The notes below the pieces were generated by a model. The model was given only the letters and a program-made list of their open reading frames with translations, had not been told where the DNA came from and did not search any database. From Volucella zonaria (taxonomy: Eukaryota; Arthropoda; Insecta; Diptera; Syrphidae), in assembly GCA_963966105.1 (NCBI GenBank), contig OZ014534.1, positions 2,277,178 through 2,341,177 of the forward strand: a DNA stretch of 64,000 nt, written 5' to 3'. Below are positions 1-11,240 of the stretch, one piece after another. How positions within the stretch are numbered: position 1 is the stretch's first letter; each line of letters starts with the position of its first letter. The position numbers and the translations under genes were made by a program.

Positions 1-1014
1 CCGGCAGTTGATTAAAAAGACCATCGCAGCATGCAAACTTTGTCGCAGACTCAGGGGAAAGGCCGCATCCCAGCCTTTTGCCCTTCTACGAAGGGATCGA
101 CTTCAAGCATCAAGACCTTTCGAAACGGAGGGTGTAGATTTTGCGGGGCCTCTTTACACACGCCCAGATGACAACAAAAGCAAAGTGTACATAATGATAT
201 TTACGTGTGCCGTGCCGTGCACCTGGAGCTAGTTCTCAACTTGACGACGGAATACTGCCTCTTAACTATATGCCGTTTTACAGCAAGGCGGGGCACGCCA
301 GTTACTGTATATTCCGATAACGCTAAGACATTTAAAAGAGCTACAGCCGATTTATAGAGCTTGGGCGAAATTTTCAACAGCGAGATTTTCAAGGGTTTTT
401 TGAGTAACCGCGGAATAAATTGGAAATTTAGCGTGGAAAGAGCACCCTGGTGGGGTGGTTTTTGGGAGCGGTTCGTGAAGAGTGTCAAAGACGTACTCAA
501 AATCGCAATTTGGAAGGCCACGATTAACAACGAAGAGCTTAATACTTTCCTTATTGAAGCCGAGCGAATTATTAACATGAGACCCTTAAAGTATGTAAGC
601 AGTGATCCAATGGACTTGACCCCTTTGACTCCAGAAAGTTTTCTTATCAGTCGCTTAAAAGTAACCGATAGCGAGAGTGAAGGCCAAGCAATTCCATCGG
701 ATCTTCGAAGCAAATGGAAATCCAGATTGCAGTACACCTTTTTTCTATCGAAGAGGTGGAAAGCCGAATATCTCAAGCTTTTGCGTATTTTTTCAAAAGA
801 AGCCCAACCCGGTGACGTCGTATTGGTATATGATGCCAGCACTCCCCGTATCCGCTGGCGGTTAGCGGCAGTCGAGGTTTGCTACCCCGGAAGAGATAAT
901 AAAATATGATCATGTGAAGTTCCTTTTGCTGACGGCAAGAAGTTTCGTCATGCTATTCAACTTTTATATCCCTTACAGATGCGCCCTATGGCCCGCCCGG
1001 AGGTTGCTGATTAA
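1..1014 (+). pseudogene. BEL/Pao retrotransposon pol, integrase end
   Basis: This is the 3' part of a BEL/Pao pol gene and runs off the left edge of the window. The integrase catalytic residues are visible: Asp in GVDFAGP (codon 137-139), Asp in YSDNAKTF (316-318) and Glu in FWERFVKS (466-468). They are followed by the usual C-terminal region with the RWRLAAVEVCYPGRD block near 850-893. The gene is broken: the first Asp lies in a different frame from the second, there is an in-frame TAG at 355-357, and another frame change occurs near 895. After that the typical tail (ADGKK..AIQLLYPL) continues to a TAA at 1012-1014. The integrase would insert the element's cDNA into chromosomes. The family assignment is strong; activity is excluded by the breaks. 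Confidence 0.88.
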
Positions 1015-1293
1015 ATTAAACACTTACATTACCCTATTTTTTATATTTTGCGTTAATATTCTTAAACACTTGAGGACTCATATATTCAGACTTTCATATT
1101 CTGCATACCTTTGTATACGAGTATCACATACATACATTTGTACATACATATTTTCATACATTGCTGTACTTATATACTTTCATTATTCTTAGGTAATTAC
1201 GTTACATTCCTTTTAAATAAAGTCAGTTCTTCACGAGATCTTAGACCCGAGTTGATCGGTTTTGTTTTATTTCAAACAAAAGTGCAAACATAG
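1015..1293 (+). repeat. Probable 3' LTR of the BEL/Pao element
   Basis: This non-coding AT-rich stretch directly follows the pol stop codon, and a purine-rich CCGGAGG just before it could act as the polypurine tract. It contains an AATAAA signal near 1217 and GT/T-rich sequence after it, as expected for the R/U5 part of an LTR. No second LTR is in the window, so both borders are inferred. The 3' border is placed where similarity to LTR-like composition ends. Confidence 0.4.
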
Positions 1294-1399
1294 CAGTCAA
1301 TTTATTTTCCCAAGGGTTATTTTCGATAGTCGTTAAACTTAAAAATTGGCAATATGAACGTTCCAAGTAACTTTTCTTTTTACAAAGGGGCGCAAGTAC

Positions 1400-3500
1400 T
1401 TTGCCGAATGTATTGGTTTACGCAGTCCCGAATAAATTGTTTGTTAACTGTATTTTGTTGCGTCGCAGCAAGTAAGCAAACAGTTAATATAAAACCCAAG
1501 GTATTTGACAACATCGACAACATTAACAGGGTTACCATCAAGGACAATAAGTGCAAAATCATTCGGATAGACCTTATTTTTTGAAAGAAAAATACATAGT
1601 GTTTTTGAAAGGTTTAACTTCAGCTCATTGCATATTGATCGGTTAGATATATTCTTAGGATCTTCATTAACCCTTGTAACGCAGTCTTTCATAAGACTAA
1701 TAGGGCGTGCGAGATATACCATATGATCACATCGTTAGCATACATATAGACACTACAGTTTTCAGCAATGTTCGGAATGTCATTATTAAAAAGTGATAAT
1801 ATAAGTGGTCCTAACACAGAACCTTGCAGAACACCAGCATCTATAATTTTGGGATTAGGGTGACTATGATCCGTAGTAACTAAGTGCAGTCAATAAGAGA
1901 TAACAATTTAATAACTACGAAGAAGAATATGAGAAACCAAAATTATCTACAACCTTTCTAAGTAACAAAACATAAAATACTGATAGGTCTGAAATCAGCA
2001 GCATATTTTGGATTAAAATTTATTGGTCCTGTTACACCACTAACTTATCCATTTCATTTATCAGGGAATTGAGAGCTGCAAATGCAAAATTTGAAGATGT
2101 TATGTAGATATGTGACATATTATATGATGAAGTATTAGCTTTAAGAATTTCGGAGAAATACCATCAGGTCTTGCGGTATTCGATTTAACTAAGTTGATTG
2201 CTTTGAATAAGTCAAATCCACTAACACACTGAAAATAAAATGAATCCAGACAGAACATCGATGGTGATGAGGGAATTGGTGCAGAAAATTCACTCATTTC
2301 GTTTAGAGTTATTGAGCATTTGGATTTGTTTTTATCAGATACTACTCAAAGACTTTTCAAATTTTCCCAAAGAGTCCATTTTAACGTCAAGTTTTTTTTT
2401 CGAAAAATAGGAGCTTTTGACATTTTGCACAAGGGTTGTAACTTCATTACGTAAAATGCGATATTTAAATCTATTGTCTGGTGCAGGATTACATTTAAAT
2501 TTCTTGAAAAGACGCTCTGTTTCAGTTACCTTATGTTTAATTTCAGAACTACACCAAGGACAAGAATATAACTCAATACTCTTAGTTATAATCGGGACGA
2601 AAGTATTAAATAGAATTATTTCTAAATTATTAAAGCCTTCAATTTTTTCATTAACATTAGGTGTTAAATAAATATTTATAAATCACTTCTATAAGTTCAG
2701 CAAAGTTCATGATCATAAGAGATCTAAAGCTGTATGTATAAGTATAATCACAGTTAAATCCATCTACATAAATAGAATTGAAACGAACAAACAGTTATAT
2801 TGTTAATGAGTTCAATAGTCGGTTAACCCGATCGGAAGAAAATACACTAGATGCAGAATTTGTTAGAGATATGTCAAGTAACGAAAAATTAGTTATGGAC
2901 TTAAAATAAGTAGGATAACGAAATTCACTAGTTAAATTATTGCACGTAAGAATGTTGACATTAAAGTCATCACCAACAAGAACACCACTTTACTGTATTG
3001 TTCGTATAATTTTGGCAGAATACAATATTTTTAATTAAAGAAATTAACACTAAAGTGGGTATGAGTACATCATACACTTATAATGCCTCAGCATGTGTTA
3101 AGTTTTTTGAAAAATGGGAAAGAGAGAGAAAGAAAGATGTTTGGGCTCAGTAGTTATTTCGCTCAAAAAAGAAAGCCATGGCCACCCACAATATCTTTCA
3201 ATTTTACTAAATTTTCTTCAGTAAAGCGATTAGGGGGTGAATATACTACGACCAAAAGCAGTTTTTCAATAACAATAATTTCTAGACAATAAAATTGTAA
3301 AATAGACTTAACGGATTCATAGACGAATTTGGGCTTTAAATACTTTCTAGCATAAATACACACACCACCACCAACCCTGTTTTTACGGTAATTTCTAAAT
3401 AATTCGAAGCCAGGAATTTCCACCATTTTTTCGTAATATCAGTATTAAGCCAAGATTAAGAAACCATCAAAATACCAATCTTAGAAGTGAGAAACATTTG
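1400..3500 (-). pseudogene. CR1/Jockey-group LINE ORF2 remnant
   Basis: Read on the minus strand this is a decayed non-LTR retrotransposon ORF2 in the expected order. The endonuclease N-terminal part is near 3500-3163, with a conserved block RVGGGVCIYARKYL. The linker follows near 2671-2400 (antisense of that region), then the reverse-transcriptase N-terminal block with ARPDGISPKFLKL (2297-2100), and finally a post-catalytic piece with KYLGFYIN (1722-1444). Many stops and frame changes separate these parts. It resembles the elements at 12600-14745 and 31990-34072 in domain order and motif style. The exact clade (CR1, L2 or Jockey) cannot be settled by eye. Confidence 0.75.
3036..3164 (-). mobile_element. 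SINE family copy A, 5'-truncated
   Basis: The minus strand carries only the 3' part of the tRNA-derived SINE found at 8572, 21738, 33221 and 43706. It has the ACTGAGCCCAAACATC block, the TTTCTTTCTCTCTC pyrimidine run, CATGCTGAGGCATTATAAG, and the terminal TTTCTTT followed by an A-rich tail. It sits inside the endonuclease region of the surrounding LINE. 5' truncation is typical of target-primed reverse transcription. Confidence 0.8.
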
Positions 3501-4184
3501 GTGCAAGATGGTATATTTTGAACGTATGCTTTACAATTTTAAGACCTTGATTTCAATCGTAGATTGCAATTAGAACTGGCCTGAGTTCATCGAAATGGTT
3601 GGAATTCATTTGATAAATAATCGTAGAAATACGAAACCAGATATGACAATCGATTGAATTTCAAAGACTAAAAAATAAGTTTAATAAAATGAAATAGGAA
3701 ATGAAGAAATAAATACAAATAAAAATGAGTCAAACAATTTTCATAGTTTATACTACTTATAAGGTTTACAAATTAAGAGGCTATGCAAAAACTCAAATTA
3801 TACAACAAACATACAACTAAAAAGAAAGGAATAAATATATGTATAACATGTGAAACTTTTAAATCAAATAAATATTTGAATACTCAATAAATAGCGTCGG
3901 CAAAAAGTTTCAATAAACTAAAATAGTATTAGAAATATAACAATGTGTATTACATTGCGCAATCAGTCAGATGTTTTATTTTCCGCATCATTGATGAGAC
4001 AGCAGCAAAATTCTCAGCAGTATTTCCAGTTGTATCTCTCAAATGATCATTTTAAGCTTGAGCAGCAACGGAGTTTGGAGGGGGGGAAGTGTTTGATGTA
4101 GTTATGGGTACTATCGAATAAATTTGACTATCGATAGTTAGTAACTGAATGATTTAAACTGTCGAATGTTCAAACATATTCAAC
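3501..4184. other. No gene recognised, AT-rich
   Basis: No convincing coding frame, RNA or terminal repeat was seen. A poly-G run with flanking purines (near 4078-4090) and scattered short A runs are the only notable points. Confidence 0.5.
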
Positions 4185-4560
4185 CCCAAAACTCTAAACC
4201 AGTGAACAAATCATTTATTCAGGTGAAAAACATTCAAATATTTTTCCAACCCCGATAGTCTAAAGTCCAAAAAATCATTCAATGGTATGAAAGCAGAAGG
4301 AACAGTACAATCAACTCGATAGTCCACACTTCGAACGAGTGAAAAAACCATTCACCCATATGAAAAACATTTGAATCTTTTCCAACTCCGATAGTCCAAG
4401 CTCCAAAAAATTTTTCATTGGTATGAAACCCAAAGAAACGTTATCTCCAATCCGATAGATAGTCCACACTTTATACGAGTGAAAAAATCATTCGAATGAA
4501 AAAACACATTCATTGGTATGAAAAACAATTAAACATTCGAAGGTTTTTTTTCATTCGACG
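4185..4560. repeat. Degenerate tandem repeat, period about 136-140 bp
   Basis: Related blocks recur in order. CCGATAGTC appears near 4253 and 4388, and GATAGTCCACACTT near 4318 and 4458. ACGAGTGAAAAAA with ATTCA and GGTATGAAA words recurs in each unit, and a CAGTGAACAAATCATT unit lies at about 4200. Matching words are spaced 136-140 bp apart, giving about 2.5 to 3 diverged units. The repeat has no coding frame. It may be a satellite fragment or an internal repeat of an unknown transposon. Confidence 0.65.
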
Positions 4561-5684
4561 AGTTTGAATGAATGATTTCTGAAAAATAGTAATTTACAAC
4601 AAACACTCTTCCATTATTGAAGAGACAAGGAATGGGAGTTGACTTTATTGAACGCAGAGAGACTTTTAAAAAGCACACTTTATTTTCCTTCAACGGGAGT
4701 TTTACAATCATAGCACTTGCTTTGCGTTATCTTTCAGGGCGATACGAGTAATGGAAATAGGGGTAACATATTTGAAATTAATTGTGGAGCACATTGACTT
4801 AAAGAATTGACTGAGATTTTCATTTTCAGCAAAAGGAAATCGACTTGATATTTCAGCTGTTTATTAACATCTCAAAATCATCTCATAGAAGAATGAAAAG
4901 CTTTACACTTGTTATTTATTTTATTTTCCACCGACCGCGGTTTAGTATGAAATTCACTACCTAACTACCGGTCTAACGATCGCATTTCCATGAATTTTAT
5001 TTCACCAATTATATGACAATAGAGTTCTTTAAGTTAGTATTAGCTTTATAGGATTCTACTCCTTAAGAAAGGTGGCAGTTTTAACAACCATATTTGCTGA
5101 ATGTCATTAGAATTTGATGTACAGGCTGTTCAGAGTATCAGCAAAGTGTAATAATTTTTTGATCTTTTTCATTTTTCCGTTTTAATCTGGCAACTTTGGA
5201 AATCAACTTTTTTTAATTACATTGCCATCCAATCACAGTTTTTAGTAAACCATCAGTTGCATATTAGATTTCTTCATGTTTAGTTCGTGATTGCTACAAT
5301 AAAAATTTAATTGACGAAAAAGTGGTTTGACGAATATTTCTTGAAAATCGAAATTTATCATAAAACAATTCTAAAACATCCATGATGACCCCGACGTCAT
5401 CACTAGTTACAGTTGAGTTTCGTTCGCGGCATTCGTTTTATTAAAACAAAAAAAAAAAACATCCATACTCGTATATCGTTGCATATTTATGCGGGTGGCT
5501 TTATATGTACGAGTACATTGCCGTCGTTTGGTAATATCGCCAATTCAGGGTTTTACTGCTTGCCTAGCAGATTTACCGATTCGCTGTTGTAAAGTAAATA
5601 ACTCCCGTAGACAAAACTTTCGATATTTTTGGATAGATGCATATTTTCTCGAAATCGAATTCTCTGGTCAGTGTAACCTCCAAA
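4561..5684. other. Unassigned stretch upstream of a BEL/Pao gag
   Basis: No supported gene. A minus-strand frame at 4711-4529 contains VKLPLKENK, which is vaguely like the pre-RT linker of BEL elements, but it is too short to call. The 5450-5684 part could include the 5' LTR and leader of the BEL element that starts at 5685. No matching LTR is present to prove this. Confidence 0.4.
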
Positions 5685-6353
5685 ATGACTGGTGGAGCGA
5701 AACCTACGTTAGGCGATTCATTTCTTAAGCTTAAGTTTCGCCAATTACAAAGCGGCTAATGCATATCAAGAATTTGTTTACGGTAGAACATTTTCAGGAC
5801 ATAGATGATTCTGCGCTTATGGTAAGGATTGACTCCTTGCACAACATCCAAACCAATTTCGAAACCAGTCAAGATAGTTTGGAAAAGGAAGACTTCAATT
5901 AAATTTATAGCAGCTTTCATGGAAACTAAGGCAGCTATTTCTCGTCAGTTGAAGCAATGCCATTCCACGGAAAAACAACAGTCATACACGGTGAGGAATT
6001 TTTCAGCAATCGGGCCTCATCCTTAGTCTATCGTGGCGTAGCCTAATCGCGGTTACCGGTTCTGCAAATTCCCCAATTTAGTGGAGACTACACTAAATGG
6101 CCTGATTTCTATTCAAAGTTCCAGACTGTCGTTGATAATGACAGTGAATTAACCAAAATCGAGAAGTTTCAGCATCGCCTCAGCGTTGGACACTATCCGT
6201 TCACTGGAAATTAGCGATGAAAATTACAAAATAGCAGTACAATTATTTAAAAAAAGATTTGATAATAAGCGCTTGAATTTTCGTGCTCACGTAAGAGAGA
6301 TATTTACACTTAAAGGTGTAGAATCAGGAGGGGTTTCGAAGCTTCGTGTACTA
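5685..6353 (+). pseudogene. BEL/Pao gag, first part
   Basis: The start is chosen at an ATG (5685) followed by a lysine-rich leader. The coding similarity then runs through several frame changes and stops (for example after 5897 and near 6003). The recognisable core lies at 6060-6350, with the order QFSGDYTKWPDFY, then LDTIRSLEISDENY, then LFKKRFDNKRL. This is the DUF1759-type gag domain of BEL/Pao elements. The frame is interrupted at 6352-6353 by a mariner and resumes in phase at 7639. Gag would build the particle that packages the element's RNA. Confidence 0.82.
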
Positions 6354-7636
6354 AGGACTGAAACGAATAAAATCTGTAAATTTTAATACGGGCTATACTT
6401 CCAATGCGTGAAAATTGCAATCCCATTTTGTACCCAAATCAGCCTGTATATTCTCTAGTTTCAGTTTATTATTGATTTTAGTCCGGTGCGGTTTAAAATA
6501 TTTATAAAATATGAATCAAGAGGAACGCCGTAAAAAGATCATCGGCAAATGGCTCGAAAATACTTCGTGTCCAAACTATTTCATCGCAAAAAATTTAAAC
6601 ACAGCACGCAGTACAGTGGATTCTATTAATAAACGATATTTGGAGACGTTGACAGTTAAGCGAAAACAGAAAAGTGGAGCACATGATACAAATTTGGACA
6701 GGAAAATAGTGGGTACCATCGTAAAAAACCGGACTATGTCATCCAGAGATGTTGCTCGGAAATGTAATATCAACCAAACAATGGTACAAAGATCTAAAAA
6801 ACGTAACGGTCTAAAAACACGAAAAAAACAAAAAATACCAAAAGTTACTGAAAAGCAAAAAAAAGTCATAAAAACACGAACCCGAAAGCTATACGAGTTG
6901 ATCAGCAACAAGAAAGCGTGCTTGGTTTTGGATGACGAAACTTATGTCAAAGCTGACTTTACTACTCTTCCAGGTGCGCAGTTTTACAACTCGTTTGAAG
7001 CTGAGATTCTTCCGCAATCAACAACATCGATTGGGATAGAAAAATTCGGATCAAAATATCTCGTTTGGCAGGCCATTTGCCAATGTGGACACAAAAGCTC
7101 ATCGTTTATTACAACGGCAACAGTTAACGGAGAAGTGTACATTAACTAGTGCCTAAAAACGCGGTTGATTCCTTTCCTAAACAAACATGAGGGTTCAACA
7201 TTATTTTGGCCAAATTTAGCTTCAGCTCGCTATGCTCATACGGCGTTGAGCTTTCTTGTTGCTAAAAATGTCGACTTTGTCCCAAAAGACATGAATCCAC
7301 CCAATGCTCCACAGTGCCGTCCCATTGAAAGGTATTGGGCTTTGGTCAAAGATAAATTGAGGAAAAGTGAGCAGTGTGCAAAGGACGTAAAAGATTTTAG
7401 TGCTGAATAGAATAGAGCGTCCAAAAAGATCACGGATGTAACTGTCACCAACCTTATGAAGGACATTCGAAAGAAGTTGACGAAAGAATTGGAACCCAAA
7501 TAATTTTTTTATTTTTTGTAATTGTGAATGAATTTAATAAAAACAGAGTTTTAAAGCAAATAAAAAAAATTTACATGAATTTTGAAAATATTTTTTTTTT
7601 ACTTTGAAGTTTCCAAATTTTATTCGTTTCAGTCCT
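6354..7636 (+). mobile_element. Tc1/mariner-superfamily transposon inserted in BEL gag
   Basis: Terminal inverted repeats are AGGACTGAAACGAATAAA at the left and its complement TTTATTCGTTTCAGTCCT at the right. TA dinucleotides flank both ends (6352-6353 and 7637-7638), as expected for this superfamily. Counting one TA as the original target, the BEL gag frame continues in phase across the site. The element is 1283 bp and carries one transposase gene, which is broken. Confidence 0.9.
6511..7503 (+). pseudogene. Mariner-type transposase, two in-frame stops
   Basis: The ATG at 6511 is the first Met after the left repeat and opens a 212-codon frame. In the same frame, stops occur at 7147-7149 (TAG) and 7408-7410 (TAG), and the natural end is at 7501-7503. 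The N-terminal half is a helix-turn-helix DNA-binding region (RSTVDSINKRYLE and MSSRDVARKCNIN). Catalytic motifs are LDDETYVKAD (first Asp), FWPNLASARYA where the usual second Asp is Asn, and CRPIERYW, whose Glu lies 37 residues after that Asn. The substituted catalytic residue plus the stops make it inactive. The RPIE-YW signature resembles the rosa-like lineage of fruit-fly mariners; this lineage call is tentative. Confidence 0.88.
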
Positions 7637-7638
7637 TA

Positions 7639-8571
7639 AGTGACAACCTACGAGCGCTATAGACCATGGGTACCAACGAATAACTTGCAGATTGTTAACT
7701 TATATACCTTATGGTCACAAACTTGATATAACATCGCAAACAAAATGGGAAAAGTAGACGCCAATCATCGTTATACCTATCTGGAAGTCAATGTAGGCAT
7801 ATTTAGAAATGCTAGAGAACGTGGAAAACGCTGAGTTAACTGAAACTCCTGCTAAACAGATGATCGAAAAGTCATTTCAAACCAACAATAGTCGAAAAGG
7901 TATTTGTGGCATCCAATAATATAGCCAATTGTTGTACATTTTGTGATCCTCTCGAACATGCTATTTAAAATTGCCAATAATTCTCAAATCTGTGTCCTGC
8001 AAATAGATACAAAAAGGCAAAGAGCTTTCATTTCTGCGTTAATTGTTAAAAAATGGGGCATATGGTGAAAGATTGTAAGTCAAGGTGTTGCCGTTATTGT
8101 CCATCAAAGCAACACTCTTTGCTTCATTTGAATCCTGCAACCACTCCTAACACTTCCTCAGCTTCGCATACTGCTTTGATTTCCACATCTCGTATTAGTT
8201 CTCAGCAAAGCACCTCAAAATAACTGCCAGCAAATTGCGTTTTGATTGTCACTGCTGTTGTTTTAGTAAGGAATAGAGCCGGAACGTTGATTCCTTGCAG
8301 AGCAATTCTCGATCTCGAATGGCAAATCAGCTACAACTTAAGAGGACAAAATCAACAACGTTCATTTCTGGCATAGGTTAAGCAGATTTGGCCTGTTGTG
8401 AAGCCGTTGAAATCATCCTAAAGCCTCGCATTGGAGACTTTACAAGCACTTTTACTGCTACTATAATTCCAACTATGACGGACAATCAGCCTAATTGGAC
8501 TATTCACTATATTCATCAATTGGAATATTCCTTCCAACGTAAAGCTAGCAGATCCTTCATTTTTAATTCCC
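7639..8571 (+). pseudogene. BEL/Pao gag end and protease region
   Basis: The BEL element continues here after the mariner. A Cys/His-rich zinc-knuckle segment lies near 7930-8115 (CVNC, then GHMVKDC, then CCRYCPSKQHSLLH). A Thr/Ser-rich linker and a protease-like region up to about 8500 follow. Just before the SINE, an alternative frame reads LADPSFLIP, the conserved block that normally precedes the GADLF motif. That motif appears after the SINE as IGANLFFEIM. Frame changes and stops are frequent. Confidence 0.75.
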
Positions 8572-8901
8572 AGTGGCTCAAGTGGTAGTGGACTGGCTTC
8601 CAAATTGGAAGGTTCGATGTTCGAATCCCAGCCTCGCCCGAAAGACACATTCATTTTTTCAGTTAACGAAAATCAAGTATGATGAGTAGTTGACTAGAAA
8701 TCAACGTCAAGCCAACTTCCACTAAGAATTTAGTCTCCCCTTAAATGTTGGATGCCACCAATGGAGCGAAAATAACCACTGAGCCGAAAATCTTTCTTTC
8801 TCTCTCTATCCCATTTTCCAAAAAAACTAAACACATGCTGAGGCATTATAAGTGTATTCATACCCACTTGAGTGCTAAGTTCTTTAAAACTAAAAAAAAA
8901 A
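8572..8901 (+). mobile_element. tRNA-derived SINE, copy B (near full length)
   Basis: The head GTGGCTCAAGTGGTAGTGG resembles a polymerase III A box, and GTTCGAATCCCAGCC resembles a B box about 30 bp downstream. The body then carries words shared with the other copies (GTTAACGAAAATCAAG, GTTGACTAGAAATCAAC, TTTAGTCTCC, CATGCTGAGGCATTATAAG). It ends in TTCTTTAAAA and an A run. It interrupts BEL pol between two adjacent conserved blocks. No clear target-site duplication was seen. Confidence 0.88.
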
Positions 8902-9800
8902 TTACATTCTTATATAGGTGCTAATCTGTTTTTTGAAATTATGTGCTTTGGGCAGATAGGTTTGCGTGGAAATTTGCCACTTCTTCAAAAAACCAGGCTA
9001 GGATGGGTTGTCTCTGGTGGTGGACAACAAATCGTGGAAAAATCGTCTCGCTTAACTGCTGTTCAAAAATTGTCAATTGAATCTAAATCCGACATCCGTT
9101 TGCATGACTTGGTAAAACTTTTTTGGGAAACCGGAAATTGTAATCAAATACCACAAAGGACGAAATTGATTGTAAAAACACTTCATCGAGAACCACATTC
9201 GATGAATGTTCGTCATATCAACAAGCTCTTCGGCGTTTACATTTTTCCTGCCGAACCATTGCGTATTGAAGGCTGAGAGCACAGCCACCAAATTACAAGT
9301 AGTTTTTGACGGATCTGCCGCTACTTCTTCGACATATTCATTGAATGATATTCTGTTTGTGGGTCAGAACCATTGTTCATTTTATTTAGATTTCGTTCTT
9401 TCAAAATTGCACTGACCAGAGATATTTGTAGAGGTGTCATACCCTGATAGCTATCTACAATGCAGGCGAGACGATCCTAAAGATTTAGTTTAGATTTTTA
9501 AGCTTAATACTCTTACATATGGAAACAAAGTAGCTGCATTCCTTGCCGTTCGGACAATATATCAATTAGCAGCTGATGAGGAAAAACTTATCCGATTGGA
9601 GCGAAAATCGTTCATAGGAATTTTTATGTAGATGATATGATATTTGGTGGAGATTCAAGAGAAGAAGTCCTCGATATCATGCAGCAAATGACTCAATTGC
9701 TAGGCAAAGGACATTTCAAATTAGAAAGTGGTGTTCATATGATCCGAACGTTCTTGCAGAAGTCGCAGAAACAGACAAAGAGTTATTCCCAAAATTCCTA
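8902..9800 (+). pseudogene. BEL/Pao pol: pre-RT linker and reverse transcriptase
   Basis: This is the continuation of the BEL element. The linker contains QKTRLGWVVSGG (near 8988-9023) and the FWE block. The RT fingers block VVFDGSAATSS...SLNDIL is near 9300-9350, and the catalytic YVDD is at 9625-9636, followed by LLGKGHF-type palm sequence. Several frame changes separate the blocks. RNase H and integrase are absent, so the element is 3'-truncated at about 9800. Confidence 0.85.
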
Positions 9801-10590
9801 ATATAAACTAAAAATAAAATTAAAAGAAAAATGCAAAATATTGTTGTTGTACTTCACTGCAACCCCTTGCACTGTAGTACTTGATGGGCAGGCCAACAAG
9901 TATCCTTTTTTTTATGATTTTGTGTTTCATACATCCTCTTATCTTTTTGTCGGACCTATGTAAACATACATAGCTTCGGTTGTTGTTTCTTTTTCTTTTC
10001 GGGGTATTATTTTATGATATCACCACTGACCCATTTTTATGGTACACAATGCACTCTTTGTTTCCAGCTATCACTACGCATTTAATTGCATTTGATATGT
10101 TTTAATTCTTTCCCTTTGGTTATTTGCGTAGGGATTGGATAGCAGATTTGTTAGCATTGTCCCTTTTCTTCAAAAGAAAAACGGAGTGGGGGACGGTATG
10201 CCAGCGCCTTACGCGTCTTCTATTCTAATGAAGATTTTATTTAGTAGTGAGACTCTAGACAGGAAAGTGCTAGTGAAAATAAAAAAAGAAATAATACAAA
10301 AAAATCTGAAAGGACATAAAGGACAGTTACTGGGTATTTCTTAGCTATTTTATTTGTAGTTCTTATTTATTAAGGTGTTAATTTATATTTGTTTTATATT
10401 TTATAATAACTTACTGATTACTTTTTGTAGGCATAATATATTAATATATTGCGATATTTATATTGTTCATTATAGTACTCGTATAAAGTATTTGGTAATA
10501 TTATTATGTATGACGGGGCTGTCAGATGATGGAGAACGGAAGTGCGTATATTTAAAATTCTTTTAACTATGCGTAATGGAGTGAGAAGAC
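9801..10590. other. No gene recognised
   Basis: The sequence is AT-rich with T-rich runs. An open frame at 10135-10344 has no recognisable motif. Nothing else was supported. Confidence 0.45.
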
Positions 10591-10812
10591 CCAGTCTTGT
10601 AGCGCAAAAGGTGGGACGGGGGTTTATCTCTCCATTCGATGTTCGTGGATCCACTCTTGCAGCGCGGATGGGGGTACGGGGATATACCTCTCCATTCGTG
10701 ACTTATGAAGCCCCTCTTGTAGCGCGAATGGGGGAACGGGGATTCACCTCTCCATTTGATGTTCGAGGATCCACTCTTGTAGCGCGGATATACCTCTCTA
10801 TTCGTTGCTCAT
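10591..10812 (+). repeat. 60-bp minisatellite, four units
   Basis: Units begin at 10591, 10651, 10711 and 10771, an exact 60-bp period. Each has CTCTTGTAGCGCG, GGGGGAACGGG, ACCTCTCCATTCG and GTTCG(A/T)GGATC words. The fourth unit has lost about 18 bp in its middle. Because 60 is a multiple of three, one frame reads through as a 20-residue repeating peptide (motif RGFTSPFDVRGSTLVAR), but no start context, homology or exon signal supports a protein. A related unit recurs at 11095. Confidence 0.85.
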
Positions 10813-11240
10813 AAAGTGGGCGGTGCTTCACATTCGCATATTTCGTTGGAAGGACTTGTCGTTGTTTTGCGCTTATCCGTCCGTTGGTTCAACACTCGGA
10901 GAGTGTATGCGATCGCCAGTCGTACGACATCCGTGGTCACCTCATCTTATACGCTCCGGAAGTAAGGTTAGATTTGGTTGTAGACATGTGCCGTCTTGTA
11001 TTGTAAAATACTGATTGTTAATATCACAATCACAAAATGGTTATGATGGATCAAGAGTGCGTGAATTTATTTGTATTTGTGACAAATGGAGTTAGTGGAT
11101 CCACTCTTGATGCGCGGATAGGGGAACGGGGATATACCTCTCTATTCGTTGCTCAAGACGTGGCCGGTGCCCTTCCATGCACACTCTTATTTAGATGAAC
11201 TTACATGCTAGCTGTTTGGTCATCCTTCTTTCTCAAATAC
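10813..11240 (+). repeat. Minisatellite flank and a displaced fifth unit
   Basis: A further copy of the 60-bp unit lies at 11095-11152 (GGATCCACTCTTG...). It is followed by TTCGTTGCTCAAGACGTGGCCGG, which matches the sequence after the fourth unit (GTTGCTCATAAAGTGGGCGG at 10804). The two copies are 330 bp apart, so a larger unit containing one 60-bp repeat seems to have been duplicated. No gene was seen. Confidence 0.55.

Noticed and set aside
4529..4711. BEL pol fragment on the minus strand
   Set aside because: Only one short block (VKLPLKENK) is reminiscent of BEL. No second block in order could be found.
8572..8650. A functional tRNA gene at the SINE head
   Set aside because: A- and B-box-like words are present, but the arms do not pair as a full cloverleaf, the same head recurs in at least four places, and it is always followed by the same body and A tail. 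It is a SINE head.
10591..10812. A CRISPR array
   Set aside because: There are no unique spacers between repeats, there are no cas genes, and the genome is eukaryotic.
10542..10814. A host repeat protein from the 20-residue repeat
   Set aside because: The frame has no recognised domain, no exon signals and lies on an exact DNA minisatellite. Open reading follows from the period being a multiple of three.
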